In this document: one piece after another, positions 21,984 to 33,119 of the stretch
How positions within the stretch are numbered: the first letter of the stretch is position 1
How the letters are laid out: each line of letters starts with the position of its first letter
NCBI GenBank assembly: GCA_963585895.1
Contig: OY757907.1
Coordinates: 109,599,486-109,663,485 of the forward strand
Reading direction: 5' to 3'
Source of the DNA: Sepioteuthis lessoniana
Taxonomy: Eukaryota; Mollusca; Cephalopoda; Myopsida; Loliginidae
Length of the DNA stretch: 64,000 bases
Translations under genes and position numbers: made by a program
Notes under the pieces: generated by a model
What the model was told of the DNA's origin: nothing
What the model saw: the letters and a program-made list of their open reading frames with translations, nothing else
The model's database searches: none

Positions 21984-23574
21984 TAGCGTCCAAAATTAAG
22001 GGACAAAATTTTAAAACCTAATATTTGTTAGAAATAACAACTGTGAAAAGTTGAAATTTTGACAACTGGTAGTCATTATCATCCATAATAACATACTAAA
22101 ATTTGAATCATTTGCAAAGGATAGAAAAAGAATTATAACAATTATTTATTTATTTTCAAATTTGGAACGTCCAAAAGTAAGGGACAAAATTGAGAAAAAC
22201 AATGTAAACAGCCAAAAAACAATAAAAATACATGTACAATCAATATTTAGTAAATGAGCCCTTGCTCTCAATGACAGCTGCATATCTTTGACTACAAGAA
22301 GGAATCAATTCTTGACAATCCTCGATACTAATTTGAGACCATTCTTCTTGAAGCTTCACCCACAAATCCACCGTGTTAGTGGGATTTCTTTCCATAACTT
22401 TCACTCCCAAGGTCTTCCAAAGATTTTCTATTGGATTTAAGTCAGGACTTTGCAGTGGCCAATCCATAATTTCGAAATCTTGCTCACTAAGGTAACTCAT
22501 TACCACCTTTGCCTTGTGACATGGGGCATTATCTTGCATAAAGGTAGCCCTATCAAAACCTGAATTCTGTATGATTGGCACAACATGATCTTGAACAATG
22601 TTTTTATAGATCTGCGCATTTACACAAGTTTGTAACCGGACAAGAGGCTTTGTACCTTGGCTAGAAAATATTCCAAATACCATAACGCTTCCGCCCCCAA
22701 ACTTGACAGTTTTCTTAGTACACTTTGCACTTAATCTTTCACCAATATGTCTCTTTACATTGTTTTTTCCATCATTTCCAAATAAACTAAACTTGCTTTC
22801 ATCACTGAAAAATACTTTTGCCCAATTTTCATATGTCCAAATTACATACCTGTTTACAAACTCTAATCTTTTCTTCTTATTCTTCGAACTAACAAGTGGT
22901 TTCTTCCTTGGGGTTCGATTAAACAGCCCTATTTCTTGCAGTCGTCTAGAAACAGTCTGTCTTGACACATTAACACATGAGGTAGTATTCATAAGCCTTT
23001 TAATTTCTGTGCAAGACTTAAAATGGTCCTTTAATGACATACGCTGCATTATTCGATCTTCTCTTACCGAAGTTTTGCGGGGTCTGCCGGTTTTAAAAGC
23101 ACTATCTATTTTGCCAGTATCATTGTAGGATTTAACAACCCTGCCTACAACACTCTTGGAACGTTTCACTTTCTCTGAAATCTCTCTAATGGTGTGCTTT
23201 TCCTTGTGTAGCTTCACAATAGCTTGTCTCACACAGTAATCAAGTTTTTGGTGTTTTGCCATGGTGCCGGCTGATGCAATGTTTACAAATGACTAAGTAA
23301 GACTTATTCTTTAGAGGAAATCAAAAAATTTGAATATAGCATAGTGTTAACATTATTTTTCTCAATTTTGTCCCTTACTTTTGGATGATCCTATTTTGAA
23401 AATAAATTAATAATTGTTATAATTCTTTTTCTATCCTTTGCAAAGGATTCAAATTTTAATATGTTATTATGGATGATAATGATTACCAGTTGTCAAAATT
23501 TCAGCTTTTCACAGTTGTTATTTCTAACAAATATTAGGTTTTAAAATTTTGTCCCTTAGTTTTGGATGCTACTG
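21981..23574 (-). mobile_element. Complete Tc1-type transposon
   Basis: The ends CAGTAGCGTCCAAAATTAAG and, inverted, CAGTAGCATCCAAAACTAAG begin long terminal inverted repeats, 21981-about 22200 and about 23356-23574. They are nearly identical over about 220 bp. Each carries a second GTCCCTT-type site near its inner end (22171-22199 and 23357-23385), the IR/DR layout of Sleeping Beauty-like elements. TA lies on both sides (21979-21980, 23575-23576). With an intact transposase inside, this is the youngest-looking autonomous element in the window. Confidence 0.97.
22240..23262 (-). CDS. Tc1 transposase, DD34E, apparently intact
   Basis: 340-aa cut-and-paste transposase that binds the terminal repeats and moves the element between TA sites; it acts in the nucleus. 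An N-terminal pair of helix-turn-helix (PAIRED-like) domains spans roughly residues 1-115, with the hinge GRPRKT at 59-64. The catalytic triad is visible as D154 (SDES), D244 (QDNAPCH) and E279 (LNPIENLW), with 34 residues between the second D and the E. A GGGSVMV glycine box lies at 189-195. The start is in a strong Kozak context (ACCATGG, minus strand). No stop or frameshift is seen and the length is typical of the family. Activity is inferred only. Confidence 0.95.
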   Translation of the reverse strand: MAKHQKLDYCVRQAIVKLHKEKHTIREISEKVKRSKSVVGRVVKSYNDTGKIDSAFKTGRPRKTSVREDRIMQRMSLKDHFKSCTEIKRLMNTTSCVNVSRQTVSRRLQEIGLFNRTPRKKPLVSSKNKKKRLEFVNRYVIWTYENWAKVFFSDESKFSLFGNDGKNNVKRHIGERLSAKCTKKTVKFGGGSVMVFGIFSSQGTKPLVRLQTCVNAQIYKNIVQDHVVPIIQNSGFDRATFMQDNAPCHKAKVVMSYLSEQDFEIMDWPLQSPDLNPIENLWKTLGVKVMERNPTNTVDLWVKLQEEWSQISIEDCQELIPSCSQRYAAVIESKGSFTKY

Positions 23575-23581
23575 TATATGT

Positions 23582-23665
<84 letters not shown>

Positions 23666-23668
23666 TCC
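23575..23668. repeat. (CA)n/(TA)n compound microsatellite
   Basis: Alternating CA and TA runs to about 23665, directly after the Tc1 right end; the other half of the likely insertion site. Confidence 0.9.
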
Positions 23669-23901
23669 AGATTCCTCTCTGATCCTGATACTTAGTTGTT
23701 TTTACAAGACAATTATGATGCAAAGTTTGAGACAAAATTCATCTGACAGCATAAACATATCCAGATATGTATTAACCTTTGATTTTTTTTTATTATTTAA
23801 TTTGTGGAATCATTTGTAGGATAATGGTTATCTGTGTAAGAAGGGGACATGGCGAGCCAAGTTCAAATCCTGATGAGACTGCATTTCATATCACACTAAT
23901 A

Positions 23902-24658
23902 CAAAGTGCAGAAGCAAAATTAGGAATATTCTAGTATTATAATAAATGACTTAATTATAAAACAAGATTAATTTTAATCTAAATGATAAACCACAAAATA
24001 AGAAGATTGGCACAAAACAGTAAATTTACTCAATATGGCCACCTCTTTTTTTTTTCAGTTATTCTATCAACATGCCTTTGAAACGATTAACATTCCTTCA
24101 AAATGAATTCTTCAGACATTTTATTTCGTTCTTCCTCAATAGCAGTCTTTAGCGAACCAATATTTGGATGGGAAATTGTATTTGTTGTGTTTCCTAAATA
24201 GTGTAATCAAAGGTGTTAAGGTGTGGGCTGAAATCTTGCTTCATTGCTGTTCTCATAGTTTTCTCATGGACTTGCAATTCATTGGCATGTCTTCTTTGTG
24301 ATGTTGTGGAGTCCATCTTAATTGCTTTAGTGGGTACAGTTAAAAAGCCTTCTTTCCATTTTTTGTTCAATCCTTCACTTCCCCTCTGTCTTAAAAATCT
24401 TTTTTCCAGTAAAAGAATTTTCTTTGCTTTGTGTATGGTAGACAAAGAAATTTTGGCTTGGTTTCAGCATTAAGCAAATCATAGATTCTGTGTAGTTTCA
24501 TTTCTTGCTCACTCATATTGGGCTGAATTTTGATTTAAAAAAAAAGTGCTGGAATCATTGAGCTAATCGTGAAAATTCAGATTTACTGCGTTTTTTTCAA
24601 AAATTGGACTAAAAGAAAATGTTTTAAAAATTATTCCATATTTTGCTTCCGCACCCTG
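23902..24658 (-). mobile_element. Deleted Tc-type transposon in a SINE
   Basis: Terminal repeats CAAAGTGCAGAAGCAAAAT and, inverted, CAGGGTGCGGAAGCAAAAT delimit a 757-bp element with TA at each side (23900-23901 and 24659-24660). The remains of its transposase lie inside on the minus strand. A full element of this type should be roughly twice as long, so the middle is deleted. Confidence 0.88.
24020..24525 (-). pseudogene. Tc-type transposase, internally deleted
   Basis: The minus strand starts MSEQEMKLHRIYDLLNAET, an N-terminal helix-turn-helix region I recognise from Tc-like transposases, and closes with a SEEFILKEC and VDRITEKK tail ending GGHIE and a stop. The catalytic core between them is missing, and stops and frame changes occur. 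It cannot make an active transposase. The family label rests on recognition of the ends. Confidence 0.75.
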
Positions 24659-24900
24659 TACACTTGGGAAAGATATTCATCCAAGTATTCTCCACCAGCT
24701 ATGGCTAAAATAGTATGGCAGGCTGAGATCTTTAACTTTGACACGGCAACTAGTCTAGGAGAAGGAAAAACTTCCACACCCTGTACACTTAGGAAAGGTA
24801 TGCATCCAACTATTCTCCACCAGCTACGGCTAAAATAGTATGGCAGGCTGAGATCTTTAACTTCGACATGGCAACCAATCTAGGAGAAAGAAAAACTTTA
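24652..24900 (+). repeat. Tandem duplication, about 125 bp x 2
   Basis: CACCCTGTACACTTGGGAAAG at 24652 recurs as CACCCTGTACACTTAGGAAAG at 24777, and the two units match through GGAGAAGGAAAAACTT. The unit starts with the last bases of the transposon terminus, so the duplication came after the transposon inserted. Confidence 0.92.
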
Positions 24901-25234
24901 AACCTGTTTAAATTTGACTGTGCATCACATCTTGCTCATTCAGAGGCATTTGTACATACATAGCCTGACTTTTTTGTTGCATTCTAACCAGAAACAAGAA
25001 CATGGCTTGGGAGAAATAGATACTCTTCTTGATGCTAATGCTCTGACCAGTGAGCTAGACTCTGATCTTAGTGCTGGAGAATTACATGTTGATCCTAGGC
25101 AGACACATAGTATATTCTGATCCTTGTAGAATACCAGGTAATAACTCTTTGATCCAAGGAATTGTACTTTGAAACACTGATCCAAGGCAGAAGTGCTAAT
25201 CCATATGCAAGTAATGCCATTATATATACCTTCA

Positions 25235-25532
25235 TAGAAGGCGTGTCTAATATTATGGTTATCATCATAGGAAACGAAATCAGTGACCTGAGTTCAAAAC
25301 CTGGACAAGGCTGTTTTTATTTCACTTTTGTACTAATGTGTTTAGGAAAGTAATAAATCTATCTGTTTTTTTTCCAGTTATGATAAATAGTAGGATAGAC
25401 TATTTCTTAATCCTTGGTTAGCCAACAAGTTTAAAAGAATGAAAACTCTGAATTTAAACCAACTTTACTCTAATTAAAAATTGACCTTGTGTCATATCTT
25501 ACAATGGTTAAAGGGGTAGGGTAAATTCTTAG
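25235..25532 (+). mobile_element. SINE-2 copy
   Basis: AATATTATGGTTATCATC (A box), GAGTTCAAAACCTGG (B box), GATAAATAGTAGGATAGAC, GAAAACTCTGAATTTAAACC, GACCTTGTGTCATATC, GGGGTAGGGTAAA. Full length with point changes. Confidence 0.9.
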
Positions 25533-25539
25533 ATTAGTA

Positions 25540-26665
25540 GATATGATTTTTCAAATTTCTAACCTGAAAGCCTAACCTATACAACCAAATTAGCTTGCTT
25601 ATTAGTCAACAAACTAACAACATCTTTCCCATGGTTTTAATTTTTGATAAATTACAAAAAACAAATTGGAATTATAAGAATAATATAAATTATAAGCCTT
25701 CATCTTAGATGTTTTTTAAGTTTTATTTTCCATTTTTCTTCAGGAATTCTTAGTGACTCATTAAAAATTGAATGCCTTTTGAAATTAACTTTATTTTAGA
25801 CTCTTGGTATGATTCATGTCCATCAGCAAAAACCTCCTGTCATATTCTGAAGATATCTCAAACAAAGACTCAAGACATGAGCCTATCCCTGCCTAAACAA
25901 AAAAAGTAGTCAGTGAAATGTCATTGTAAGCACTTTGTGTTTCTAACATGAATTCTGAACAACTACATGCTGAATAAACAAATATGATCCCATTGTTTTG
26001 AATGTGTGCCTAGTGTAGAAATCAAAGAATCATGAGTTGATTTTTCTTCTCCTCCTTTTCTTTTGCTCAAAAATTCCTGATATGACCGTGGTACAGGAAA
26101 CAAAATTATCAATATTTGATCCGATAAGATTGCAGCACATGCAATTCAAAACATTTCCAAGAAAAAGCAATATATTTTTGTTTATATTCATAAGAATGAA
26201 GATCAGATCAAATCAAAATTTCAAATAGCCGATTCAAAGTAACATTCACTAAGTGTTCTTTGTTGTTTTTATGTTTTAATGTGCAATAATCATGAGATCA
26301 GAAATAACTTGACCCAGCTGAAAGCAAATATCCAAGCAGTACATAGAATGTGAAATAAAAAATATAGATATTGTTTCATGGTAACATGCTGCCATGAAAT
26401 GGCTAGCCTTCTGTTATTAACAGCTAAAAGTTTCTTCCCCACTGGGGTCTTTAGCCTTGTGCCATACAATACCTAACATACTGTTATAAACTGTTAGAAG
26501 TTAGTTTTTCACTTGGTTTTTGAAAATTTTCGTCTTGTGCCCAAGTCTACACCAACAAATGTCTATCACAAGTGGTATTCAATCTTGGTAGAGAAAACTT
26601 CAATAAAACCTTCACACACCCACACACAAATATATATATATCTTGGGAGGGATAGTGTTTTATAT
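25540..26665. other. No recognised feature
   Basis: AT-rich; a small frame at 26037-26228 begins with a hydrophobic run but I do not recognise it. A CA/TA run lies at 26615-26641. Confidence 0.4.
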
Positions 26666-26669
26666 ATGC

Positions 26670-27247
26670 CTCTCTGTAGTTGTGGCTAAGTTACTTAGGG
26701 CTGTAAAATACACAGATTGCATCTCTGCACAGGAGTAAGACCCCTCCAATAAGACACTAAACAATCTGATGGTGAGGCTTCAGTAATGCTGAAGCTTTGG
26801 GGAATGCGGAATTTATTATCATCACTCCCAGGTCCACTTTGGCCCAGAGTGGTAGCACCTGATAGGGTCCTATCTATTGCTCTAATAGAACTAAACTGTG
26901 TGCTTCTGCTAAACTGAATTGTTGGAAATAAAACTGCTTTGACACTTAAACTGCATACTTAGGCTAAACTGAATTGTTTGAAATAGAACTGTTTTGATAT
27001 TTAACTGTGTGTAAATAAATGACTGATGTTTAATTGAATTGTTAGTGATATGTAGTAATACTTGGAAGTATTAAACTTTGTTGACTGAACTGAATAGCTT
27101 GAAATAGAAATGTTTTTGACATTTAAACTGTGTACTTATGCTAAACTGAATAATTTGAAATGGAATTGATTATATATATATAAAAATGGATTTGGCATTA
27201 AATAACCTACAATGGTTGATATGCCATAAAATCGAACCAAACTAGAC
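26670..27247 (+). mobile_element. SINE-3 copy with long tail array
   Basis: Head degraded, body with ATCTGATGGTGAGGCTTCAG, then about five tail units (AAACTGAATTGTTTGAAATA-like) and the end GGATTTGGCATTAAATAACC and TGATATGCCATAAAATCG. Another SINE-3 begins at once in its tail. Confidence 0.92.
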
Positions 27248-27490
27248 TGCTGGGGCTGTAGGATATAGCAACTGCTACTCTCCTGATGGGTAAGATCCCC
27301 TTTTCCAGTGATTGTCCTGATTAGGATGCTAGACAGTATCTGATGGTAAGTCACCACACCTGGAGCTTTGGTGGAATGTGGAGTACTCCTTCATTACCAT
27401 TACTTCCAAGTCCACTCTGACTTCAAGTGGTTGTAGCTGTTAGGGTCCCATCTATTCACTGAGGGATTATTAAATAACCCACAATGACTG
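27243..27490 (+). mobile_element. SINE-3 copy joined to repeat R
   Basis: GACTGCTGGGGCTGTAGG head, body to GGGTCCCATCTATTC, then directly to TTATTAAATAACCCACAATG with no tail array. It runs straight into repeat R, as does the copy at 13606-13880. Confidence 0.85.
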
Positions 27491-28105
27491 ATGTTGTTAT
27501 ATATTGACCTTCAACCCAGCCAAATATGCCATTCCAAAGTGATGCGCCGGATGGAAGTGACACATTCCGATGGCACTTATGAGGAGAAATCGCGTAGGTG
27601 GACTGGGCTAACAAAATGGGACAAGGTAAAATTCCCATGGTACACTCATAGACTGATGCAACGGAAGAGAGTGACCTGTGAACTGCATGACAGTTATTTC
27701 CGCTTGATGATGATCAAACATGCCATTCCAAAGGTTGAGTAGGTGATTGAGTGGGCGTTGAACTATTAGATAACTTGGTTGACAGGAAGTCAGACAGTTG
27801 AAGATCAGAGACGTCAGAGACAAGATGTGATAGGGAAAGCCACATCCGGCCGAAGGGGCCCTCGGAACCCCCGACGGAGTTTTGGAGACCAGTTGGTGAT
27901 AAGATGCAGTAAAGAAAGCCCTCATCCAGCAGAGAGCAGAGCCCCCAAGCCTCCGGTTGAACATCAGGAGAACGAGAAAGACACAATGCTGATGGCCATA
28001 AGAGTGGGGGTCAATATATTGCAGTTTTGTTTGGTCTCCAGCTCCCTCTCACACGCAAACGTTACAATAAAGTGAGAGGTATATTTTTTAAAGAAGTCTT
28101 CGCTT
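27491..28105 (+). repeat. Repeat R, copy 2
   Basis: Longer and better version of the 13881-14410 repeat, with a GC-rich block (27837-27880, CATCCGGCCGAAGGGGCCC) absent from copy 1. It ends CAATAAAGTGAGAGGTATAT, a polyadenylation-type end. Internal direct repeat ATGCCATTCCAAAG at 27526 and 27719. No protein is recognised. Confidence 0.8.
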
Positions 28106-28305
28106 GTCCTTTATCATTGTGTTGTTGTGATTCTTTCTGCATGAATCTGCATATGAGTATATCACAATGTGTCATTATGTCAAATAACCTTAAAATAAAC
28201 ACCATTTTTAATTCTTAGTTGACTCTTCTCTTCACCTCTTCTATTTCACTCAGAAGTGTTCCTAAAATCCTTTAGTCAATTCATGGACTGGGGACTTCTG
28301 CTTGT

Positions 28306-28308
28306 GTG

Positions 28309-28345
<37 letters not shown>
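28306..28345. repeat. (TA)n(CA)n microsatellite
   Basis: A run of TA followed by a run of CA. Confidence 0.9.
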
Positions 28346-28439
28346 CTCTATATATCTGTTGAATTTATCATGGATTTAGTTTATAATGATTTTAAGAAAT
28401 TAATTTCAGTTATAAATTTGATCCCTATGACCAGTGAAG

Positions 28440-29762
28440 AGGACAGTTTATATTATTATATTCACACCAGTTTTGATTGGAGTGACAGCAAGTCTCCTTG
28501 GGTCTCCAGGACTCTGCTGAGTATTTTAGCTGATTTTAGTCGAACTGTCGTCTGGATGGTCTCAGTTCTTCCTCTGATCTCCTGTTCTTCCAATCTCTAT
28601 TACAGGCATTTGCAGATTGTTCCTTGGGCACCGACTACAATTTAGTATCACATTCTATAACTTTTTCAGCTTTCTGGCAATGTTCACATATTCGTCAAAT
28701 TTTTCACCTTTTTTTTTTTTTACTCTGTGGTCTGCTGGAATGACAGAATCCACAAAATGAAAAGTTCTTTTCTTGTTGACACTTATCTTCTTGCCAGGAT
28801 ATGCTGAGATGTTTGTATCTCCAAGTCTTAGAATTTTATAAGTTCCCTTTTCTTAGTGGTCCAACTGGCTGGAGTTGTAGAATATACTGCATCTCTGCAG
28901 AGACATAAGGCGCAAACACCAAGTGTCCTGAATAGGACACTAAATAATCTGATGGTGAGGCTTCAGTAATGCAGGAGCTTTGGTGAATGCGGAGTACCCC
29001 TTCATTGCTATCGCTCCCAGGTTCACTCTAGTCCATACTGGTAGCACCTGATAGGGTCCTATCTATGAGTCAAATTGTACTCTTTGACATTTAAACTTAG
29101 TGCAAACAAATGACTTATGCTAAATTGAAGTGTTAGAAATAGAACTGTTTGATCATTTAACATTCTTTAAACAAATGACATGTTTAATTAAATTGTTAGT
29201 GATAGATTGTAATACATGGAACTGTTTAACTTTGTTGATGTATGCTAAATTGAATTGTTAGAAAGAGAACTGTTTGATCATTTGTGTGTTGCTACATAAT
29301 GTGTTTACAAATCACATAATTAATATATATGCAAAAGCAGGATTTGGCATTAAATAATCACCTGTGGTTGATATGCCATGAAACCAAACTAAACTAAACC
29401 TTTTCTCAGACAGATTTTGATTTGTGTATAAATCACTAGTCAGTATAGTCAAATTCTAATCCCTTGCACAATTCCTAGTGGATCACCTTTCCTACCCAGT
29501 CATGCATGATCTCTGTTTCCTTTTGTGCTAGTTTGCTGCATTTGCTTATTATGTGATAAACTGTTTGATCTTCGTCACAACATAATCGACACTTGCTATT
29601 CTGTCGTATATTATCAATTTTTGCTTTGATATTATTATTAATTTTGACTTGTATTTTCATTTGTCTATTTCTTAGTTGCTTTTTATCAGAATTCCTTTGA
29701 GTCGCCTTTCCGCAATAATGAGAAACAGTATGGATGAGAAATGATAAAGTGTAAGCTTTCAA
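28440..29762 (-). pseudogene. LINE reverse-transcriptase C terminus, split by a SINE
   Basis: C-terminal part of a non-LTR retrotransposon polyprotein on the minus strand, in two pieces, 29762-29399 and 28855-28440. The first carries a Cys/His knuckle (CRLC, then H and C, in CDEDQTVYHIISKC) and VGKVIH. The second reads YKIL, KKISVNKKR, PADHRVK and ARKLKKL. The order matches one protein. Frameshifts and stops are present. A SINE-3 at 28856-29398 separates the pieces. Function lost. The LINE clade is uncertain, but it differs from the RTE copies. Confidence 0.85.
28856..29398 (+). mobile_element. SINE-3 inserted in a LINE
   Basis: Head TGGTCCAACTGGCTGGAG, body, about four tail units, end GGATTTGGCATTAAATAATC and CCATGAAACC. 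Flanks CCTTTTCTTA (28846-28855) and CCTTTTCTCA (29399-29408) form a near-perfect 10-bp target duplication. Confidence 0.93.
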
Positions 29763-29873
29763 TGAGACTTAAATTCAAACCCCAATTTGCCTTGGGAAAA
29801 CCAAAGTAAACACATCAACTTCTCTACCAACTGAGCAACACAAAGCCACTGGTTTATAGAAGTTCAAATCAAG

Positions 29874-29995
29874 GCACCTCATGTGATATAATGGTTACTG
29901 AGATGGAATGACAGACCATTGTTTGTACATTCAAGTCTCACAGAGTGCCCCATACCTTCAGCCTTGTGCCATAACTAAGCAAAGGTTTGTAAATT
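29874..29995 (+). mobile_element. tRNA-like SINE fragment
   Basis: TGATATAATGGTTACTG resembles an A box and ACATTCAAGTCTC a B box 40 bp on, followed by CCTTGTGCCATAAC. Similar to the copy at 30766. Both are short and degraded. Confidence 0.45.
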
Positions 29996-30765
29996 ACTAT
30001 AGAAGCACAAATCCAACATTTTGACTTATCTCAATTTCTTTCAGTGCCATATTTATATTCTTTACCAAGAGCTTTTTTCACCTTAGAACATAAAGTTTAT
30101 ATTTATTATTCTTAAATAGCACCAATTTTACAAATACAAAACTGACAGTTAGTGCTCTTACTTTGGAAACATGTAGCTGGGATTTTGAGGGTTTATCAAA
30201 TATTCCGTTAAGACTCAGTGTCAACTCTTTATATATCCTTTATTCATGGAAGAAGGACTTGTGACATTTTCAACAGAAATGCCACAGTAATTTGACTCTA
30301 GAAAATTCAAACCTCTTTAAATGTTTTGCGATTGACTGAAACCAATTTGCATTTGCATATAAGCACAAAATCTTGAGTGTTACTATACGAACGGGAATGG
30401 TCTATAAAATTTCTGGTATTTGATAAAGAATGAATTTGTCTTGGGTGTATTTTGTTGAGTTTTTTTGTCGTATTTATTTTTTGTTTCCTTTTCCTCATGT
30501 GACTTTCCTTAGTACAACTCGGAAGATATATCTTTCCATTTCAAGATAAAAAAGTAATTTTTGTTTTTGCCTTCATCCATCAGTATTATTCCTTTCAAGC
30601 ACGAATCAATCTGGTTTTCAAGCTGTCTTTGAGTTTGCTTGATTAGTATTCCTATTGTTTTCCTCTTCTTCCTCCCACTTGCACAGCTTTTTACCTTATT
30701 CTATCATTTTTTCGGTGCTCTCTATTTTGTCCTTGTGCCAAATTCTAAGCTATACTTAGTTTTTT

Positions 30766-30880
30766 AAGGTGTCTGGTCATGGTACAATGGTTAACAAGCT
30801 ATCCTCACAAATCACTTCTGAGTAGTGAGTTTGATTCTCACTAGATGCTCTATACTTCATGCCTTGTGACAAATCTTATC
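30766..30880 (+). mobile_element. tRNA-like SINE fragment
   Basis: CATGGTACAATGGTTAAC (A box), GAGTTTGATTCTC (B box), then TACTTCATGCCTTGTGAC. About 115 bp. A second, more decayed B-box region (GAGTTGGGTTCTCACC) follows at 30930. Confidence 0.55.
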
Positions 30881-30983
30881 TAGTTTTTTAAGCATTCCTC
30901 AAAGTGAGATTAGTAGATCATTGCTTGTGAGTTGGGTTCTCACCGGTTGCTGTTGTATTGTGGTAAGGAAGAGATACACAGTG

Positions 30984-31271
30984 CAGTGCCTGTGGTGTAA
31001 TGGTTATCATCGCAAGAAATGGACACAGCGACAAGTTCAAATCCTGGACAAGACTGATTGCATTTCCCATAGCACTCATACCCTTGGGAAAGGTATGAAT
31101 CCAATTATTCTCATTCCATCTATGGGTAAATAGTAGGGCAGACTGGATTCTTCAGCTCTGGTTAGGCAACTAGTCTAGGAGAAGGAAAACTCTGAATTCA
31201 AATCTGTTAAACTCTGCTTAGAAATTGACCTTGTGTCATATCCCACCTCAGTGGAGGGGTTGGTAAATATG
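30984..31271 (+). mobile_element. SINE-2 copy, young
   Basis: Full length: TGTGGTGTAATGGTTATCAT, ACAAGTTCAAATCCTGG, to GGGGTTGGTAAATATG. An 11-bp GATACACAGTG lies on both sides (30973-30983 and 31272-31282), a perfect target duplication. Confidence 0.96.
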
Positions 31272-31282
31272 GATACACAGTG

Positions 31283-32587
31283 AAATAGAGTTAATTATTT
31301 ATTAACTGAAGTGGTACAGTCTAACAAACATTATAAGTCTTGCGCTGTAGGTGTTATGTCCGAAGTTGGTCATACTACTGACAGAGATCTTTGAGTACCC
31401 CCCTGCTTTAGGAAATACAATGACTTTTTTACCTCCGAGATACCAGAAATCACATGGTACGAACCACTAAACAACAGTTGCCTCAGTTTTTTAGCTTTGT
31501 TCTCAATTAAGCAAAGTTTAGTAAATGATTATTTGTGAACTGTTATTTGTTTTCTCAGCATCCTAGAATTATTCTTTTACTAGCAGATGGACCTATTTAC
31601 ACTAGATAAAGCTTTGAATCCCAAGCCCTGTCAGAGTATCTGATATATTTCTTTTAATCTCTTATTTACTTCATTTTTGTAAATGTTTATTTTGCATCTA
31701 TTCATAGCTTTCTTGTCAATTTAAAATTGACTCCAAAAAAGAAATATTTTTTCCATTAAAGATGATTTTGTTTAACAGAATATAAATTTACCAATTATAT
31801 TATCTTATGAAATATTTAAAAATTTTATTTCTTGAAATTAATTTTTGTACATGAATATTTTTGAGTGAAAGAGATTAAGCAACTTAAACATTTCTATTTT
31901 TTGTCTACATTGTTAGTCAAAACTAAGCAATAATTATTTTACACCGAAGATTGAAGAACTACATATAATCTAATTCATAAAGTTTCATTAGAAGATAATG
32001 AATATTTTAATAAAAGGAATTGTGAATTTTATCCTTTGACATTTGGAAATTTTGATTTTGTATGATTAGTTACATCTTGCAGTAATATGGCTTCAAACTG
32101 TTTATTTTTTATTGTTAATACCACTGCTCAGTGACAGCCTATCTTTCTACAGGAGGAATAAAAAAAATTAATGTAAAAGCCTACATTTGGGTACAGTAAG
32201 TATGTTTACTAAATTTGGTAGCAAGACATCATACTGTTCAACCCGCTATAGAAACCAAACAAATTGCAAAATTTTCCTGGTTATTAATGTAGATTTATTC
32301 TACTTCATATTTTTTTTTTTTACTACGGTTCCATTTTTTCTTTTCTTTTACTTTCTCCTTGTCTATTTCTCAATTGTAATAAAAGAAACTTTAACAAAGT
32401 TCCACATAATTTCTTAAAAATTGGGAAAAAACTCTTCATACAGGCTTCTTTCTCTTGTGCTGTCACTTTTTGTAAATATTCATGGATTGAATCAGTCTAA
32501 AACACTTTTTATAAAATGTTTCTTTGAAATTTTTTTTTATTTCTCTTCTGTTTCTTTCCTTCAACCTAGTTGTTTTCTTTCACAGCT
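31283..32587. other. No recognised feature
   Basis: Strongly AT-rich with short frames only. No family member detected. Confidence 0.45.
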
Positions 32588-33117
32588 TCTTTTCTTCAGC
32601 CCTGTCAGTTGGGGCTGTAGAATATGGCAACTGCATCTCTACAGAGAGGTAAGAATCCTCGTTCAACGAGTGTCCTGGACATGATATTAAACAATCTGTT
32701 AGTGAGGCTGGAAGTTTGGGAAATGAATAGTACTCCTTCTTTGCCATCACTCCCGGGCCTACTCTGGCTTGGAGTGGTAGCACCTGAAAGGGTCGTATCT
32801 ATGGGTTAAATAGAACTATTTGACATTAAAACTGTGAAAACAAATGACTTAGGCTAAATTGAAGAGTTAGAAATAGAACTATTTGATGATTCAATTGTGA
32901 GTGAAAAAAATGACTGATGTTATACATAGAACTACTTGAAACCATTTAACTTTGATGATGTTAAATTGAATTGTTAGAAATAGAACTATTTAATCATTTA
33001 ATTGTGTGTATCTACATAATGTGTTTACAAATCATATATTCAATATATATGTAAAACCAGGATTTGGCATTAAATAACCAACAATGGTTGATATGCCACC
33101 AAACCAAACCAAACCAA
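32588..33117 (+). mobile_element. SINE-3, first of a head-to-tail trio
   Basis: Head TTCAGCCCTGTCAGTTGGGGC, junction TATCTATGGGTTAAATAGAAC, about four tail units, end ATGCCACCAAACCAAACC. Confidence 0.95.
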
Positions 33118-33119
33118 AC

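Larger units (their letters stand above)
23812..24925 (+). mobile_element. SINE-2 copy split by a Tc element
   Basis: The first part, 23812-23901, has GATAATGGTTATCTG (A box) and CAAGTTCAAATCCTG (B box) and stops at CACACTAATA. The copy resumes at 24659 with TACACTTGGGAAAG. In intact copies these are contiguous as CACTAATACCCTTGGG. The second part is then duplicated in tandem. Confidence 0.9.

Noticed and set aside
22703-23128. 141-aa plus-strand frame
   Set aside because: It lies opposite the Tc1 transposase and is its antisense shadow.
23562-23819. 85-aa frame with His-Thr and Tyr-Ile repeats
   Set aside because: It is the translation of CA and TA microsatellites.
23868-23900. CTGATGAGACTG in a SINE-2 as a hammerhead core
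   Set aside because: It is the SINE-2 sequence CTGGACGAGACTG with changes; no GAAA or stem I follows.
28946-28990. CTGATGGTGAGG in SINE-3 bodies as a possible hammerhead core
   Set aside because: Position 9 is not A, no GAAA follows at the right place and no stem I forms. The nearby CCAG/CTGG is only a hairpin.
30984-31060. Functional tRNA gene at SINE-2 heads
   Set aside because: A and B boxes are present, but no acceptor-stem pairing or anticodon arm is evident; the sequence continues into a repeated SINE body.
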